Assembly: GCA_947503765.1 (NCBI GenBank)
Contig: CANNFA010000004.1
Span: 62,001 to 126,000 of the forward strand
Length of the DNA: 64,000 nucleotides
From: an uncultured Paracoccaceae bacterium
GTDB taxonomy: Bacteria; Pseudomonadota; Alphaproteobacteria; Rhodobacterales; Rhodobacteraceae
Reading direction: 5' to 3'
This document shows, one piece after another, positions 8,853 to 17,631 of this stretch; within the stretch, counting starts at the first letter, position 1, and each line of letters begins with the position of its first letter. The translations under genes were made by a program, and so were the position numbers. The notes beneath the pieces were generated by a model. The model worked only from the letters and a program-made list of their open reading frames with translations, had not been told where the DNA came from and ran no database searches.

Positions 8853-8958
8853 GCCCTTTCGGGTCTTAATGCGGATGCAGAACAGAGCCGCCACGCCCGA
8901 TATATAGGGCACGGGTTCGGCCTTTGCAAATCCTGTCGCACCCTATCCGCAGACCGAG

Positions 8959-9381
8959 TCACAATCGCTTTGCGGCGGCGCCAAGGCCAAGCCCGCACAA
9001 CACGCATTGCCGAATCTTTCGTAGCGTCGCCTCGGGCAAGGGAGTGGTGCGATACTCGCGTTTGCCGCTCCCTGTTTTCCCAATTCTGATAAGATCGGTT
9101 CGGTGAAAGCCAACGGTGTTGATCATGTCGCCCTTGACCCAACACCGATTGGACCAACCGGCAGGCAAAACGAACGGAATCTCGATCTCGCAATGATATG
9201 GCATGGGCATCTTCGGCGCTGTCGTGCTTAGCGCCACGACAGTCAAGAGCCCCCTCCGAGCCTGAATCGCGGGAGAAATCACAACCGCCAGCCGGCGCTT
9301 GACCATCTCCGGTTCCTTGAACCCCGGTTCATAGCTTACGGTGACCAGGGCGCCTTGCTTCGGGTGATATCGAAGTGCCAC
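8959..9381 (-). CDS. PemK/MazF-family toxin-like protein without adjacent antitoxin
   Basis: 140 residues starting at GTG. The N-terminus (MALRYHPKQGALVTVSYEPG, then EPEMVKRRLAVVIS) fits the MazF/PemK SH3-like barrel, whose members cleave mRNA as type II toxins; the next conserved block LLTVVALSTTAPK and a later KGDMINTVGFHRTDLI also fit. The start lies 7 bases behind the stop of the D-2-hydroxyacid dehydrogenase gene on the same strand, so it may share that transcript. No small antitoxin gene is found on either side. It may be an orphan, or a domesticated RNase. Confidence 0.8.
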   Translation of the reverse strand: MALRYHPKQGALVTVSYEPGFKEPEMVKRRLAVVISPAIQARRGLLTVVALSTTAPKMPMPYHCEIEIPFVLPAGWSNRCWVKGDMINTVGFHRTDLIRIGKTGSGKREYRTTPLPEATLRKIRQCVLCGLGLGAAAKRL

Positions 9382-9388
9382 GCGTCTC

Positions 9389-10375
9389 TTACACCATCGA
9401 CGGCACCACGAGGTCCGGCGGGCGGTGGCCGTCGGCGTATGTCTTGATGTTGACGATCACCTTCTCGCCCATCTCGGCGCGGCCCTCGCGGGTGGCGGAT
9501 CCCATATGCGGCAGCAGCACCACGTTGTTCAGCTCGCGCAGGCGCGGGTTGATCTGGGCGCCGCGCTCGAACACGTCCAGACCCGCGCCGGCGATTTCCT
9601 GGTTGCGGAGCATCCGGGTCAGCGCGTTCTCGTCGATCACCTCGCCGCGCGAGGTGTTGACCACCACGGCCGACGGCTTCATCAGCTTCAGTCGCCGCGC
9701 ATTCAGCAGGTGGAAGGTCGACGGCGTGTGCGGGCAGTTCACCGAGATGACATCCATCCGGCTGACCATCTGGTCGAGCGATTCCCAGTATGTCGCCTCC
9801 AGCTCGGTCTCGATCTCGGGGCGCAGGCGCTTGCGGTTGTGGTAATGGATCTGCATCCCGAACGCCTTGGCCCGCCGTGCCACGGCCTGCCCGATCCGCC
9901 CCATCCCGAGGATGCCCAGCCGCCGGCCGCCGACGCGCCCGCCCAGCATCGCATTGGGGGCCCAGCCGGCCCAGCTTCCGGCCTGCATGATCGCCAGCCC
10001 CTCGGGAATGCGGCGGGTCACGGCAAGGATCAGCGCCATGGTCATGTCGGCGGTGTCCTCGGTCACGACGCCGGGGGTGTTGGACACCAGAACGCCGCGC
10101 TGCCGCGCGGTGGCGACGTCGATATGATCGACGCCGGCCCCGAAATTCGCGATCAGCTTGAGCTTGTCGCCCGCCTGCGCCAGCAGCCCCTGGTCCACGT
10201 TGTCGGTGATCGTCGGCACCAGCACGTCGGCCCGGCGCATCGCGCTGGCCAGGTCGTCGCGGGAAAACGGGCTGTCATCGTCGCGCAATTCCACGTCGAA
10301 CAGCTCTTTCATCCGGGTTTCGACCACTTCGGGCAACCGTCGCGTAACGACAACACTCAGGCGCTCTTGGACCAT
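9389..10375 (-). CDS. D-2-hydroxyacid dehydrogenase (glyoxylate reductase-like)
   Basis: 328 residues, normal for the family of NAD(P)-dependent 2-hydroxyacid dehydrogenases (glyoxylate, hydroxypyruvate reductases). Visible: IANFGAGVDHIDV, NTPGVVTEDTADMTMALIL, the Rossmann motif LGILGMGRIGQAVARR, VNTSRGEVIDENAL with the catalytic Arg region, GLDVFE and LLPHMGSAT with the catalytic His. The substrate is not fixed by sequence; GyaR-like glyoxylate reductase is the closest type by memory. The PemK/MazF-like gene follows. Confidence 0.88.
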   Translation of the reverse strand: MVQERLSVVVTRRLPEVVETRMKELFDVELRDDDSPFSRDDLASAMRRADVLVPTITDNVDQGLLAQAGDKLKLIANFGAGVDHIDVATARQRGVLVSNTPGVVTEDTADMTMALILAVTRRIPEGLAIMQAGSWAGWAPNAMLGGRVGGRRLGILGMGRIGQAVARRAKAFGMQIHYHNRKRLRPEIETELEATYWESLDQMVSRMDVISVNCPHTPSTFHLLNARRLKLMKPSAVVVNTSRGEVIDENALTRMLRNQEIAGAGLDVFERGAQINPRLRELNNVVLLPHMGSATREGRAEMGEKVIVNIKTYADGHRPPDLVVPSMV

Positions 10376-10505
10376 GCACGTTCCCCCGTTGCTTCCATTC
10401 GGACCCTGTCGCTGGCAGAGTTACAGCATCGGACGCGGGGCACAACCCTGCGCCGGTGGGGGCGCAGAACGCCCCGGAGCAGGACAGGTTTCGAGTGGGA
10501 CCACG

Positions 10506-11018
10506 ATGAGTCGCATCAAACGGGGCGCTTGCGCCGCGGTACTGGCCGTGGCGGCGGTTTTCTGCGCGATGGCCGCGGTCGCGGAGGATGATCGCGGGCC
10601 GGTCACCAACCTGCCGCTGCCGCGCTACGTGTCGCTCAAGGCCAGCGAGGGCAACGTGCGCCGCGGCCCGTCGCTCAGCCACCGGATCGACTGGGTGTTC
10701 AAGCGCCGCGACATGCCGCTTCAGATCGTCGGGGAATACGGCCATTGGCGCCGGGTGCGCGACCGGGACGGCGCCGGCGGCTGGGTGCATTACTCGCTGC
10801 TGTCCGGGGTGCGGACCGTCCTGATCGAGCAGGACATGCTGCCGCTGCTGATGAAACCCGATCCCAGGTCGCCGGTGACCGCCCAGCTTGAAATCGGCGT
10901 GATCGCCGAGCTGGACGAGTGCGAGCGCGGCTGGTGCCGGGTCTCCGCCCACGGATATCGCGGCTGGGTGCCGTCGGAAACGCTTTGGGGCGTCGATCCG
11001 GCCGCGTCCGGGGACTAG
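10506..11018 (+). CDS. Exported SH3-domain protein
   Basis: 170 residues. Signal peptide at 1-26 (basic start RIKRG, hydrophobic core, cut near AVAEDD). Then two bacterial SH3-like segments: YVSLKASEGNVRRGPSLSHR with WVFKRRDMPLQIVGEYGHW, and a second from about residue 105 ending CRVSAHGYRGWVPSETLWGV. Proteins like this are periplasmic and probably bind cell-wall or partner peptides; no catalytic residue is expected. It is divergent from the dehydrogenase. Confidence 0.8.
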   Translation: MSRIKRGACAAVLAVAAVFCAMAAVAEDDRGPVTNLPLPRYVSLKASEGNVRRGPSLSHRIDWVFKRRDMPLQIVGEYGHWRRVRDRDGAGGWVHYSLLSGVRTVLIEQDMLPLLMKPDPRSPVTAQLEIGVIAELDECERGWCRVSAHGYRGWVPSETLWGVDPAASGD

Positions 11019-11113
11019 CGAATGGCGGTGTCCGGCGCAAACCAGAACACCGCCGCGCCCTGTGCGGCGCACCCTGCAGTGCCGCGTGTTTCAGCACAGG
11101 AAGGGCCCTTGCC

Positions 11114-12134
11114 ATGAAGCATGAGACGATAACCGCCCCGGCCGCCCCGGTACTGGCCCGCCCCGCCGCCGCGCCGGCGCATGCGCTGATCATCCACGCC
11201 GCGCGCGACTGGTTCCGCCCGCTGGAGGCGGGCGATCACGAATTCTTCCGCAAGCTGACCCGGCAGGCCGCCGCCAAGGGTCTGCCCGGCCGCATCGTCG
11301 AGGCCGGCAGCAGCGCCTCGCGGCTGATGCTGGAGCAGGGGCAGGGACAGGGCCATGTCCACCTGATCGTCGGCGGCGCGCCGGGCTACGGCCCCGGACG
11401 GCTGCATGCGCGCCCGGCCCATGTCTGGGGCTTCTGGTATCTCGACGAGATCGGCACCGGCTGGCATTCCAGCCTGCGCCTTGCGCGGTTCCACGCCGCC
11501 GAAATGGATGCCGACAAGGCCGCGTATTTCTTCAACGGGGTCACCGGCTACATGCTGCGCGAGAACGTGTCGAACCGCCCGCAGGAGCCGCGCCTGCCGC
11601 ATCCGCTTCAGGCGGCTGCGGCAACGATCTTCTGCCAGTGCGAGGAGGCCGGCCCCGAGCGGTCGCATTTCCTGACGACCGAGCAGATGCTGCGCGTCAC
11701 GGCGACCACCGCGTCGGGCGCGCGCGTCTACCTGAAACCGCATCCCGATCAGCCCAAGCTGGAACGCAAGCGGCTGATGGACATGGCGGCCGATTATCCC
11801 AACGTCACGGTCACCGACGCGTCGGTCCACGATCTGGCGCAGGCCGCCGCGGTGGTGGTCACGCAGAATTCGACCGCCGGGTTCGAGGCGCTGATGCAGC
11901 GCAAGCCGGTCGTCACCTGCGGCAAGTCCGATTACTGGCACGCCACGCTGACCCCGAAGACCGAGAACGACCTGCGACCTGCGCGACGCATTGCTGTACG
12001 GCGCCGAGGAAATGGCGGAATTTCCGTTCGACAAGTACCTGTACTGGTTCCTCGGCCGCAATTGCCTGGAGCCCGCGAAGCCGGAATTCGTGCGCCGGGC
12101 CTGGGCGCGGATCCGCGAAAAGGCGATGCTCTGA
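11114..12134 (+). pseudogene. Capsule polysaccharide synthesis/export-type protein, frameshifted
   Basis: From ATG 11114 the frame encodes a Capsule_synth (PF05159)-like protein: VYLKPHPDQPKLERKRL, then DLAQAAAVVVTQNSTAGFEA, RKPVVTCGKSDYWHATL, as in KpsC/KpsS-type sugar transferases. At 11969-11982 the 7-mer GACCTGC occurs twice in tandem. Removing one copy restores a frame that continues DALLYGAEEMAEFPFDKYLY to a stop at 12134, giving 337 residues. As written, the frame instead runs on with an Arg/Pro-rich tail to 12211. The capsule C-terminus is clearly the real continuation. It may be a broken gene, a reversible slip, or an assembly/sequencing artefact. Confidence 0.78.
11969..11982. repeat. 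7-bp tandem duplication (GACCTGC x2) causing a frameshift
   Basis: Two direct, adjacent copies of GACCTGC at 11969-11975 and 11976-11982. With a single copy the codons read GAC CTG CGC GAC GCA and the capsule-type protein stays in frame. A 7-base addition is not a multiple of 3, so it shifts the frame by one. Slipped-strand duplication is the obvious mechanism. Confidence 0.85.
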
Positions 12135-12207
12135 CATTTCGCGGTTGGCCCGCGTGCGCCGCTCTGGCAAGCAGCGGCCGATGCCGCGGGTCAATGCAGG
12201 ACCGACG

Positions 12208-13119
12208 ATGAGCCAAAGCGATTCCCACAGGCTGAACCTGTCGGCCGGGCTGATGTCCGCCGGGGTCGCGCTGGTGCTGGTGCTGGCCAAGCTCTGGGCG
12301 CTGGCGGCCACGGCGTCGCTGTCGATCGCCGCCAGCCTTGCCGACAGCGCGCTGGACCTGATGGTATCGCTGGCCGGGCTGGCCGCCATCGTCTATGCCG
12401 CCAAGCCGGCCGATGACGACCACGCGTTCGGCCATGCGTCGGCAGAGGACCTGGCGGCGCTGGGCCAAACGGCGGTGATCCTCGCCTCGGCCGCGGTCAT
12501 CGCCTGGGGCGCGGTGGCGCGGCTGCTGTCCGGCCCGCCCTCGCCGATCACCTCCGAGGGGGCCGGCATCGCCGTCATGGTCCTGTCCATCGTGCTGACT
12601 GCCGGGCTGGTCCTGTGGCAGCGGCGGGTGGTGCGGGCGACCGGCAACAAGGTGGTGGCCGCCGACCGGCTGCACTACCTGGGCGACCTCGTGCCGAACG
12701 TGGGCGCGATCCTGGCGCTGGCGGCCTCGGCGCTGTTCGGGCTGGGGCAGGTGGACAGCATCGTGGCGCTGGGCGCGGCGGCGATGCTGGCGGTCGGCGC
12801 GCTACGGATCGGCAAGGGCGCGTGGGACGCGCTGATGGACCGCTCCGCCAGCCCCGAGATGATCGCCGGGATCGCGCGCATCGCCGCCAGCTATCCGGGG
12901 GTGCACGGCTATCACGACCTGAAGACGCGCAGTTCCGGCTCGGTGGTGTTCGTCAACCTGCATATCGAGCTGGACGGCAGCCAGTCGCTGGACGCCGCCC
13001 ATGCCATCGGCGCGGGGCTGCGCCGGGCGATCCTGCGCGCCTATCCGCAGACCGACGTGATGATCCACAAGGACCCCGTCGGCGTGACGCCGCACCCCGA
13101 CGATCCGCGCCGGACCTGA
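12208..13119 (+). CDS. Cation diffusion facilitator family transporter
   Basis: 303 residues with about six transmembrane helices and a soluble C-terminal domain. Motifs: SLADSALDLMVSL (TM2 metal site, Asp-x3-Asp), HAFGHASAEDLAAL, RLHYLGDLVPN (TM5 site, His-x3-Asp), and a cytosolic HDLKTRSSGSVVFVNLHIEL segment. The family exports divalent metals (Zn, Fe, Mn) by proton exchange; which metal is not told by these motifs. It follows the broken capsule gene but is not obviously related. Confidence 0.88.
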   Translation: MSQSDSHRLNLSAGLMSAGVALVLVLAKLWALAATASLSIAASLADSALDLMVSLAGLAAIVYAAKPADDDHAFGHASAEDLAALGQTAVILASAAVIAWGAVARLLSGPPSPITSEGAGIAVMVLSIVLTAGLVLWQRRVVRATGNKVVAADRLHYLGDLVPNVGAILALAASALFGLGQVDSIVALGAAAMLAVGALRIGKGAWDALMDRSASPEMIAGIARIAASYPGVHGYHDLKTRSSGSVVFVNLHIELDGSQSLDAAHAIGAGLRRAILRAYPQTDVMIHKDPVGVTPHPDDPRRT

Positions 13120-13125
13120 CCCCTC

Positions 13126-13689
13126 CTATCTCATCGGTATCACCGCGGACAGGTCGGCATCGGTGGTGAACAGGTAATCGCCGCCGCCCGCCGCGCTGTG
13201 GCAGGCGATGCAGCCGGCATCGCCGCCCTTGCCCACCAGTCCCGCCAGCGCCATCCCCGCCGGGTTCTTGTCGAGTGTGCCATCCTTGAGATACTTCGCA
13301 TAGAACCAGTCGCCGGTCTCCGCGTCGTAGCCGGCCTCGCGCTTGAACATGATCGTGACGGCGGCAAGGTGGCCATCGGGATCGGCGATCACCTCGTCAG
13401 CCGTCACCCCCTCGGGGCCGTAATTGCGCTTGATCACCAGCACGCCGTCATGTCCGTCGATTGTGGCGCGGGTGAAGAGCGTGGCGAGCTGAAAGCCGTG
13501 CGGCTCGATCCCGGCATAGGGAAAGACCAGTGGCGCGTCCGGGCCGGCCAATCCTTCCGCGATCATCGTGTCCCACAGCCCGGCGGCATAGTCCCGGTCG
13601 GTCTCGGTCCCGAAACCGGCCTGCTGCGCCAGCGCGGGCGCCCCGGCGGCGAGCAGTGCAATCGCCGCAATCGTCGTCGTTCTGCGCAT
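13126..13689 (-). CDS. Cytochrome P460-like c-type haem protein
   Basis: 187 residues with a signal peptide (MRRTTTIAAIALLAAG, cut after ALAQ) and a strong GGGAGGAAG ribosome site. One haem-binding CIACH motif occurs near the C-terminus (GDAGCIACHSAAGGGDYLF). The middle (VMFKREAGYD-type segment, WFYAKYLKDGTLDKNPAG) fits the cytochrome P460 / cytochrome c'-beta family, periplasmic proteins that bind or oxidise hydroxylamine, NO or similar ligands. The real ligand is unknown. Convergent with the CDF transporter by 6 bases. A longer start at 13758 adds no signal peptide and is rejected. Confidence 0.75.
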   Translation of the reverse strand: MRRTTTIAAIALLAAGAPALAQQAGFGTETDRDYAAGLWDTMIAEGLAGPDAPLVFPYAGIEPHGFQLATLFTRATIDGHDGVLVIKRNYGPEGVTADEVIADPDGHLAAVTIMFKREAGYDAETGDWFYAKYLKDGTLDKNPAGMALAGLVGKGGDAGCIACHSAAGGGDYLFTTDADLSAVIPMR

Positions 13690-13785
13690 GATCTTCCTCC
13701 CTGTTGCGGGGCGGCCTCGGCCGTCCCAGAGGGGCAGGATAGCGTGGATGCGCTTCACGCAGGGTAAGGACTGATCACGTCGCGG

Positions 13786-15825
13786 TCAGTCCCCGTGAGT
13801 TTCATCCGCGATCAGCCCGCGCCCGCGAAGCAGCGGCTCAACCCCCGGCATCCGGCCGCGGAAACGGGTGTAGAGCACGTCGGCCTCTTCCGATCCGCCG
13901 GCGGAAAGGATGTTCTGCTCCAGCCGCCGTGCCGTGTCCGCGTCGAAGGCACCGCCCGCCTCGCGGAACGCCTCGAACGCGTCGGCATCCATCACCTCGG
14001 ACCACATGTAGCTGTAATAGCCCGACGAATATCCGTCTCCGGCGAAGACATGCGCGAAATGCGGCGTGGCGTGGCGCATCCCGATGGCGTCCGGCATGTC
14101 CAGACCGGCAAGGATCTCCGCCTGCCGCGCCATCGGATCGGCAGGCGCCGGGCCGGCGTGGAACTCCAGATCAACCAGCGCCGAAGCGATGTATTCCACG
14201 GTGCTGAATCCCATGTCATGGGTCGACGCGGCCAGCACCTTGTCCAGCAACGCGCGCGGCATCGGCGCGCCGCTTTCCGCGTGGACGGCGTGTTCGGCCA
14301 GCACCTCGGGCACTTCCAGCCAATGCTCGAACAACTGGCTGGGCAGTTCCACGAAATCGCGCGCCACCGAGGTGCCCGAGATCGATTCGTATGTCACGTC
14401 GGACAGCATCTGATGCAGCGCGTGGCCGAATTCGTGGAACAGCGTGCGCGCATCGTCCCAGGACAGCAGCGCCGGCTGCCCCTTGGGCGGCTTGGCGAAG
14501 TTGCACACATTGACCACGATGGGCCGGATGTCGCCCGCCAGCCTTTGCTGGGCGCGCATCGCGGAACACCACGCGCCCGACCGTTTCGACCCGCGCGCGA
14601 AATAGTCTGCGACGAAGATCCCCATGTGACGCCCGGCGCGCGTTGCTTCCCAGCTGCGCATATCGGGATGATAGCGCGGCAGGTCCACCTCGCGGAATTC
14701 CAGCCCGAACAGCCGCCGCGCACAGGCAAAGGCCGCCTCGATCATGCGGTCGAGTTGCAGGTACGGCTTCAGCTCCGCCTCGTCCAGGTCATGCTCGGCC
14801 CGGCGGCGTTTCTCGGAATAATAGCGCCAGTCCCACGGCTCCAGCGCGCCGTTGATGCCGTCTTCGTGCAGCATGCCCTCCAGAACCTGCGCATCCGCCT
14901 CGGCGGCGGCGCGCGCCGGGGTCCAGACCTGCATCAGCAGATCGCGCACCGCATCGGGGGTGCCGGCCATCTCGGTCTCCAGCTTCCAGGCGGCGAAGCT
15001 GTCATGGCCCAGCAGCCGCGCGCGTTCCTCGCGCAGCGCCAGGATCTCGGCCGCGATCTCGCGGTTGTCGGTCTTGCCGCCCCCCGCACCGCGCGAGGTC
15101 CAGGCGGCGTGGGCGACGCGGCGCAATTCGCGGTCGGGCGAGAATTGCAGGAACGGCACGATCAGCGAGCGCGACAGCGTCAGGATCGGGCCGTCCTTGC
15201 CGTTTTCCTCGCCTGCCGCCCGGGCGCCGTCGGCGACGAAAGCCGGCAGGCCGCGCAGATCGTCCTCGGACAGGTCCAGCGTCCAGCCACGCTCATCCGC
15301 CAGCAGGTTCTGGGTGAACTCGGTGCCCAGCACCGCCAGCCGTTCCTTGATCCGGCCCAGCCGCGCGCGGTCCTCGCCCTCCAGCAGCGCGCCGGAGCGG
15401 ACGAAACCGCGCCATGTCAGGAACAGCACGCGCCGCTGCTCGTCCGTCAGATCGAGGTTTTCGGCCCGGTCCCACAGGTTCGCGATCCGCTCGAACAGCG
15501 GCCGGTTCATGGTGATCTCGGACCCGTATTGCGCCAGCTTCGGGGAAAAGTCGCGCTGCAATTCCTCGCGCGCGGGGTTGCTGTCGGCGCCGGCCAGGCT
15601 GAAGAACACCGACAGGACCTTGCCCAGCCGCTCGTCGGCCAGCTCCAGCGCCTCGATCGTGTTGGCAAAGCTCGGCGGCTCGGGGTTATCCGCGATTCCG
15701 GCGATGTTCGCGCGCGCCTCGGCCATGGCGGCGTCGAAGGCTTCGGCGAAATCGCCGTCTTCGATCCGATCGAAGGGCGGCATGTCGAACGGGGTGTCCC
15801 AGTCGTCGAGCAGCGGGTTGGTCAT
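13786..15825 (-). CDS. M3 family metallopeptidase (oligopeptidase A / Dcp-like)
   Basis: 679 residues, standard for M3 peptidyl-dipeptidases. The zinc site is HEFGH at residues 464-468 within LFHEFGHALHQML, followed by SISGTSVARDFVELPSQLFE with the third ligand Glu. N-terminal MTNPLLDDWDTPFDMPPFDR is typical of this subfamily. Cytosolic digestion of short peptides is the family role. The ATG at 15825 is backed by GGAG; a longer open frame upstream is a shadow of the permease gene. Confidence 0.93.
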   Translation of the reverse strand: MTNPLLDDWDTPFDMPPFDRIEDGDFAEAFDAAMAEARANIAGIADNPEPPSFANTIEALELADERLGKVLSVFFSLAGADSNPAREELQRDFSPKLAQYGSEITMNRPLFERIANLWDRAENLDLTDEQRRVLFLTWRGFVRSGALLEGEDRARLGRIKERLAVLGTEFTQNLLADERGWTLDLSEDDLRGLPAFVADGARAAGEENGKDGPILTLSRSLIVPFLQFSPDRELRRVAHAAWTSRGAGGGKTDNREIAAEILALREERARLLGHDSFAAWKLETEMAGTPDAVRDLLMQVWTPARAAAEADAQVLEGMLHEDGINGALEPWDWRYYSEKRRRAEHDLDEAELKPYLQLDRMIEAAFACARRLFGLEFREVDLPRYHPDMRSWEATRAGRHMGIFVADYFARGSKRSGAWCSAMRAQQRLAGDIRPIVVNVCNFAKPPKGQPALLSWDDARTLFHEFGHALHQMLSDVTYESISGTSVARDFVELPSQLFEHWLEVPEVLAEHAVHAESGAPMPRALLDKVLAASTHDMGFSTVEYIASALVDLEFHAGPAPADPMARQAEILAGLDMPDAIGMRHATPHFAHVFAGDGYSSGYYSYMWSEVMDADAFEAFREAGGAFDADTARRLEQNILSAGGSEEADVLYTRFRGRMPGVEPLLRGRGLIADETHGD

Positions 15826-15896
15826 GGGGGGGCTCCTGTCAGGTGTCGGCCTGAACCTAGGCGCGGCGGGCACGGCGTGCCAGAGGCGACGTGCGT

Positions 15897-16694
15897 CTAC
15901 CCCGGATGCCGCCCGCGCAGGCGCCGCTCCAGCCGCCGCAGCCCCAGCGACAGCGTCACCGTCATCACCAGATAGATCAGCGCCACCACGTTGTAGGTTT
16001 CGAAATACCGGAAATTCCCCGCCGCCGTGACCTTGCCCAGCTGAGTGATGTCGGCGACGCCCAGCACCGACACCAGCGAGCTGTCCTTGACCATCGCCAC
16101 GAAATCGTTGCCCAGCGGCGGAAGGATGGTGCGGAATGCCTGCGGGAACACGATATGCCGGAACCGCCGCCATGCAGACAGGCCCAGCGCCTCGGCCGCC
16201 TCGATCTGGCCGCGGTCCACCGATTGCAGCCCGGCGCGGAACACCTCGGCGATGAAAGCCGAATAGCCGATGCTCAGCGCCAGGATCGCCCGCCATAGCA
16301 GCGAGAAGTCGCGGGTGCGTATCGGGTCAAGGCCCAGGTTCGCGGCGGTCCAGTTCCAGCCCGCGACCAGTGCGGGCGCCAGCACGAAGGCGACATAGAG
16401 CAGCAGCACGATGATCGGGATGCCGCGCACGATCTCGATGTAGAACCGCGCGATCTGCCGCAACACGAGGAACCGCGACAGGCTGGCCATGGCCAGAAGC
16501 AATCCCGCCGCGCTGGCGGTGGCAAAGCCGACCAGCGTGACGAAGACCGTGATGGCGATGCCGCGCGACAGGGTGGACAGCACCTGTGCATACAGATCGT
16601 CCGACACCACCTGGTAGCCGAACCACGCGGCCAGCGCCGCGGCAAGCACGAGCCACCAGGGAAAATCCCCGTCCTGCGGCGGTGTTGGCGTCAC
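15897..16694 (-). CDS. Polar amino acid ABC transporter permease
   Basis: 265 residues of the HisM/GlnP family. Several membrane spans, TLSRGIAITVFVTLVGF in the first part, the EIVRGIPIIVLLLY motif, and the EAA loop EAAEALGLSAWRRFRHIVFP that docks to the ATPase. Makes the membrane channel for an amino acid whose identity is not fixed. It follows the binding-protein gene by 112 bases, with two hairpins between them. No ATPase gene is in the immediate operon, so it is probably encoded elsewhere. Confidence 0.88.
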   Translation of the reverse strand: MTPTPPQDGDFPWWLVLAAALAAWFGYQVVSDDLYAQVLSTLSRGIAITVFVTLVGFATASAAGLLLAMASLSRFLVLRQIARFYIEIVRGIPIIVLLLYVAFVLAPALVAGWNWTAANLGLDPIRTRDFSLLWRAILALSIGYSAFIAEVFRAGLQSVDRGQIEAAEALGLSAWRRFRHIVFPQAFRTILPPLGNDFVAMVKDSSLVSVLGVADITQLGKVTAAGNFRYFETYNVVALIYLVMTVTLSLGLRRLERRLRGRHPG

Positions 16695-16744
16695 GATCTG
16701 TCCCCTGCGTTGCTTCGACCGGTCGCGGCCTACCGATCACGCCG

Positions 16745-16802
16745 GCGGCCCGGCTGCAATGCCGGGCCGCATATTCGGGGCACGGGCCGGGCCGTCCCGG
16801 CC
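16745..16802 (-). terminator. Two strong hairpins between binding-protein and permease genes
   Basis: Hairpin one: GCGGCCCGGC (16745-16754), loop TGCAAT, GCCGGGCCGC (16761-16770), a perfect 10-bp stem. Hairpin two: GGCCGGG (16785-16791), loop CCGT, CCCGGCC (16796-16802). In ABC transporter operons such stem-loops between binding protein and permease protect the upstream mRNA or partly end transcription. No T-run, so partial attenuation rather than a full terminator is inferred. Confidence 0.6.
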
Positions 16803-16806
16803 GCTG

Positions 16807-17598
16807 TCACTGGCCCATCTTGTAATCGAGGAACCACTTCCTGTTCAGCGCGTCCAGCGTGCCGTCATCGCGCATGTCCGCGATGGCGGCGTTGATCGGC
16901 GCGGTCAGCTCGGACCCCTTGGGAAAGATGAACCCGAAATCCTCCGATCCCAGCTTTTCGCCCACGACCTTCAGCCCACCATCCGACGCCTCGACATAGC
17001 CGTCCGCGGCGACACCGTCGGTCAGCACAAGGTCCACGTCACCGGTGCGCAGCGCCTGCACCCCGGCACCGAAGGTCTCGAACTTGACGACGCGGGGATT
17101 GGCCTCGTCGCCGTCCAGAACGTCGTAGATCGCGACGTAGAACGGCGTCGTGCCCGGCTGCGCGGCCACCAGCAGATCGTCATCCGCGGCGAAGCCGGCG
17201 GCGTCGTCGAACCTGTCCTCGTCTCCGCGCACCAGCATCACCATTTCCGACCGCATGTAGGGGTCCGAGAAATCGACAACCTCGGCGCGATCCTCGCGGA
17301 TCGTGATGCCGGTCATGCCCATGTCGTACTGCCCCTCGGCAACGGCGGCGATCATCGCGTCCCAGCTGATGTTCTGGTACTCGACCTCGATGTTCAGCCG
17401 CTCGGCGATCTCGGCCATGGCGTCATATTCCCAGCCGATGGCGTCGCCGGATGCCGGGTCGATGAATTGCAGCGGTGGATAGGCGTTTTCCGTCACCACC
17501 GCGATGGTGCGCCCTTCAAGGTCGGGCAGGTGGCTGGCGGCATGCGCACTGGTGGCGGCGAGCATGGCCAGACCGGCGGCGAAGGCGAGCGATTTCAT
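16807..17598 (-). CDS. Polar amino acid ABC transporter periplasmic binding protein
   Basis: 263 residues, signal peptide [20 protein letters not shown]. The mature part has [20 protein letters not shown], the ligand-site region [20 protein letters not shown], and [20 protein letters not shown], all SBP_bac_3-type. It captures an amino acid and delivers it to the permease downstream. First gene of a minus-strand pair; a pair of hairpins follows it. Confidence 0.9.
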   Translation of the reverse strand: MKSLAFAAGLAMLAATSAHAASHLPDLEGRTIAVVTENAYPPLQFIDPASGDAIGWEYDAMAEIAERLNIEVEYQNISWDAMIAAVAEGQYDMGMTGITIREDRAEVVDFSDPYMRSEMVMLVRGDEDRFDDAAGFAADDDLLVAAQPGTTPFYVAIYDVLDGDEANPRVVKFETFGAGVQALRTGDVDLVLTDGVAADGYVEASDGGLKVVGEKLGSEDFGFIFPKGSELTAPINAAIADMRDDGTLDALNRKWFLDYKMGQ

Positions 17599-17631
17599 GC
17601 GGGCATCTCCCTGATTTGAACCGCACCCATG

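Noticed and set aside
8912-8935. Possible tRNA 3' fragment (TTTGCAAATCCTGTC, like a T-arm)
   Set aside because: The T-loop consensus fails at key positions and no acceptor or anticodon stem can be drawn, so no tRNA or attachment site is claimed.
11983-12211. The frame continuing past the capsule-gene duplication
   Set aside because: Its Arg/Pro-rich translation has no family likeness, while the shifted frame gives a capsule-type C-terminus.
13795-15975. Long forward open frame across the M3 peptidase
   Set aside because: Antisense shadow; no recognisable domain, while the other strand has an intact zinc peptidase.
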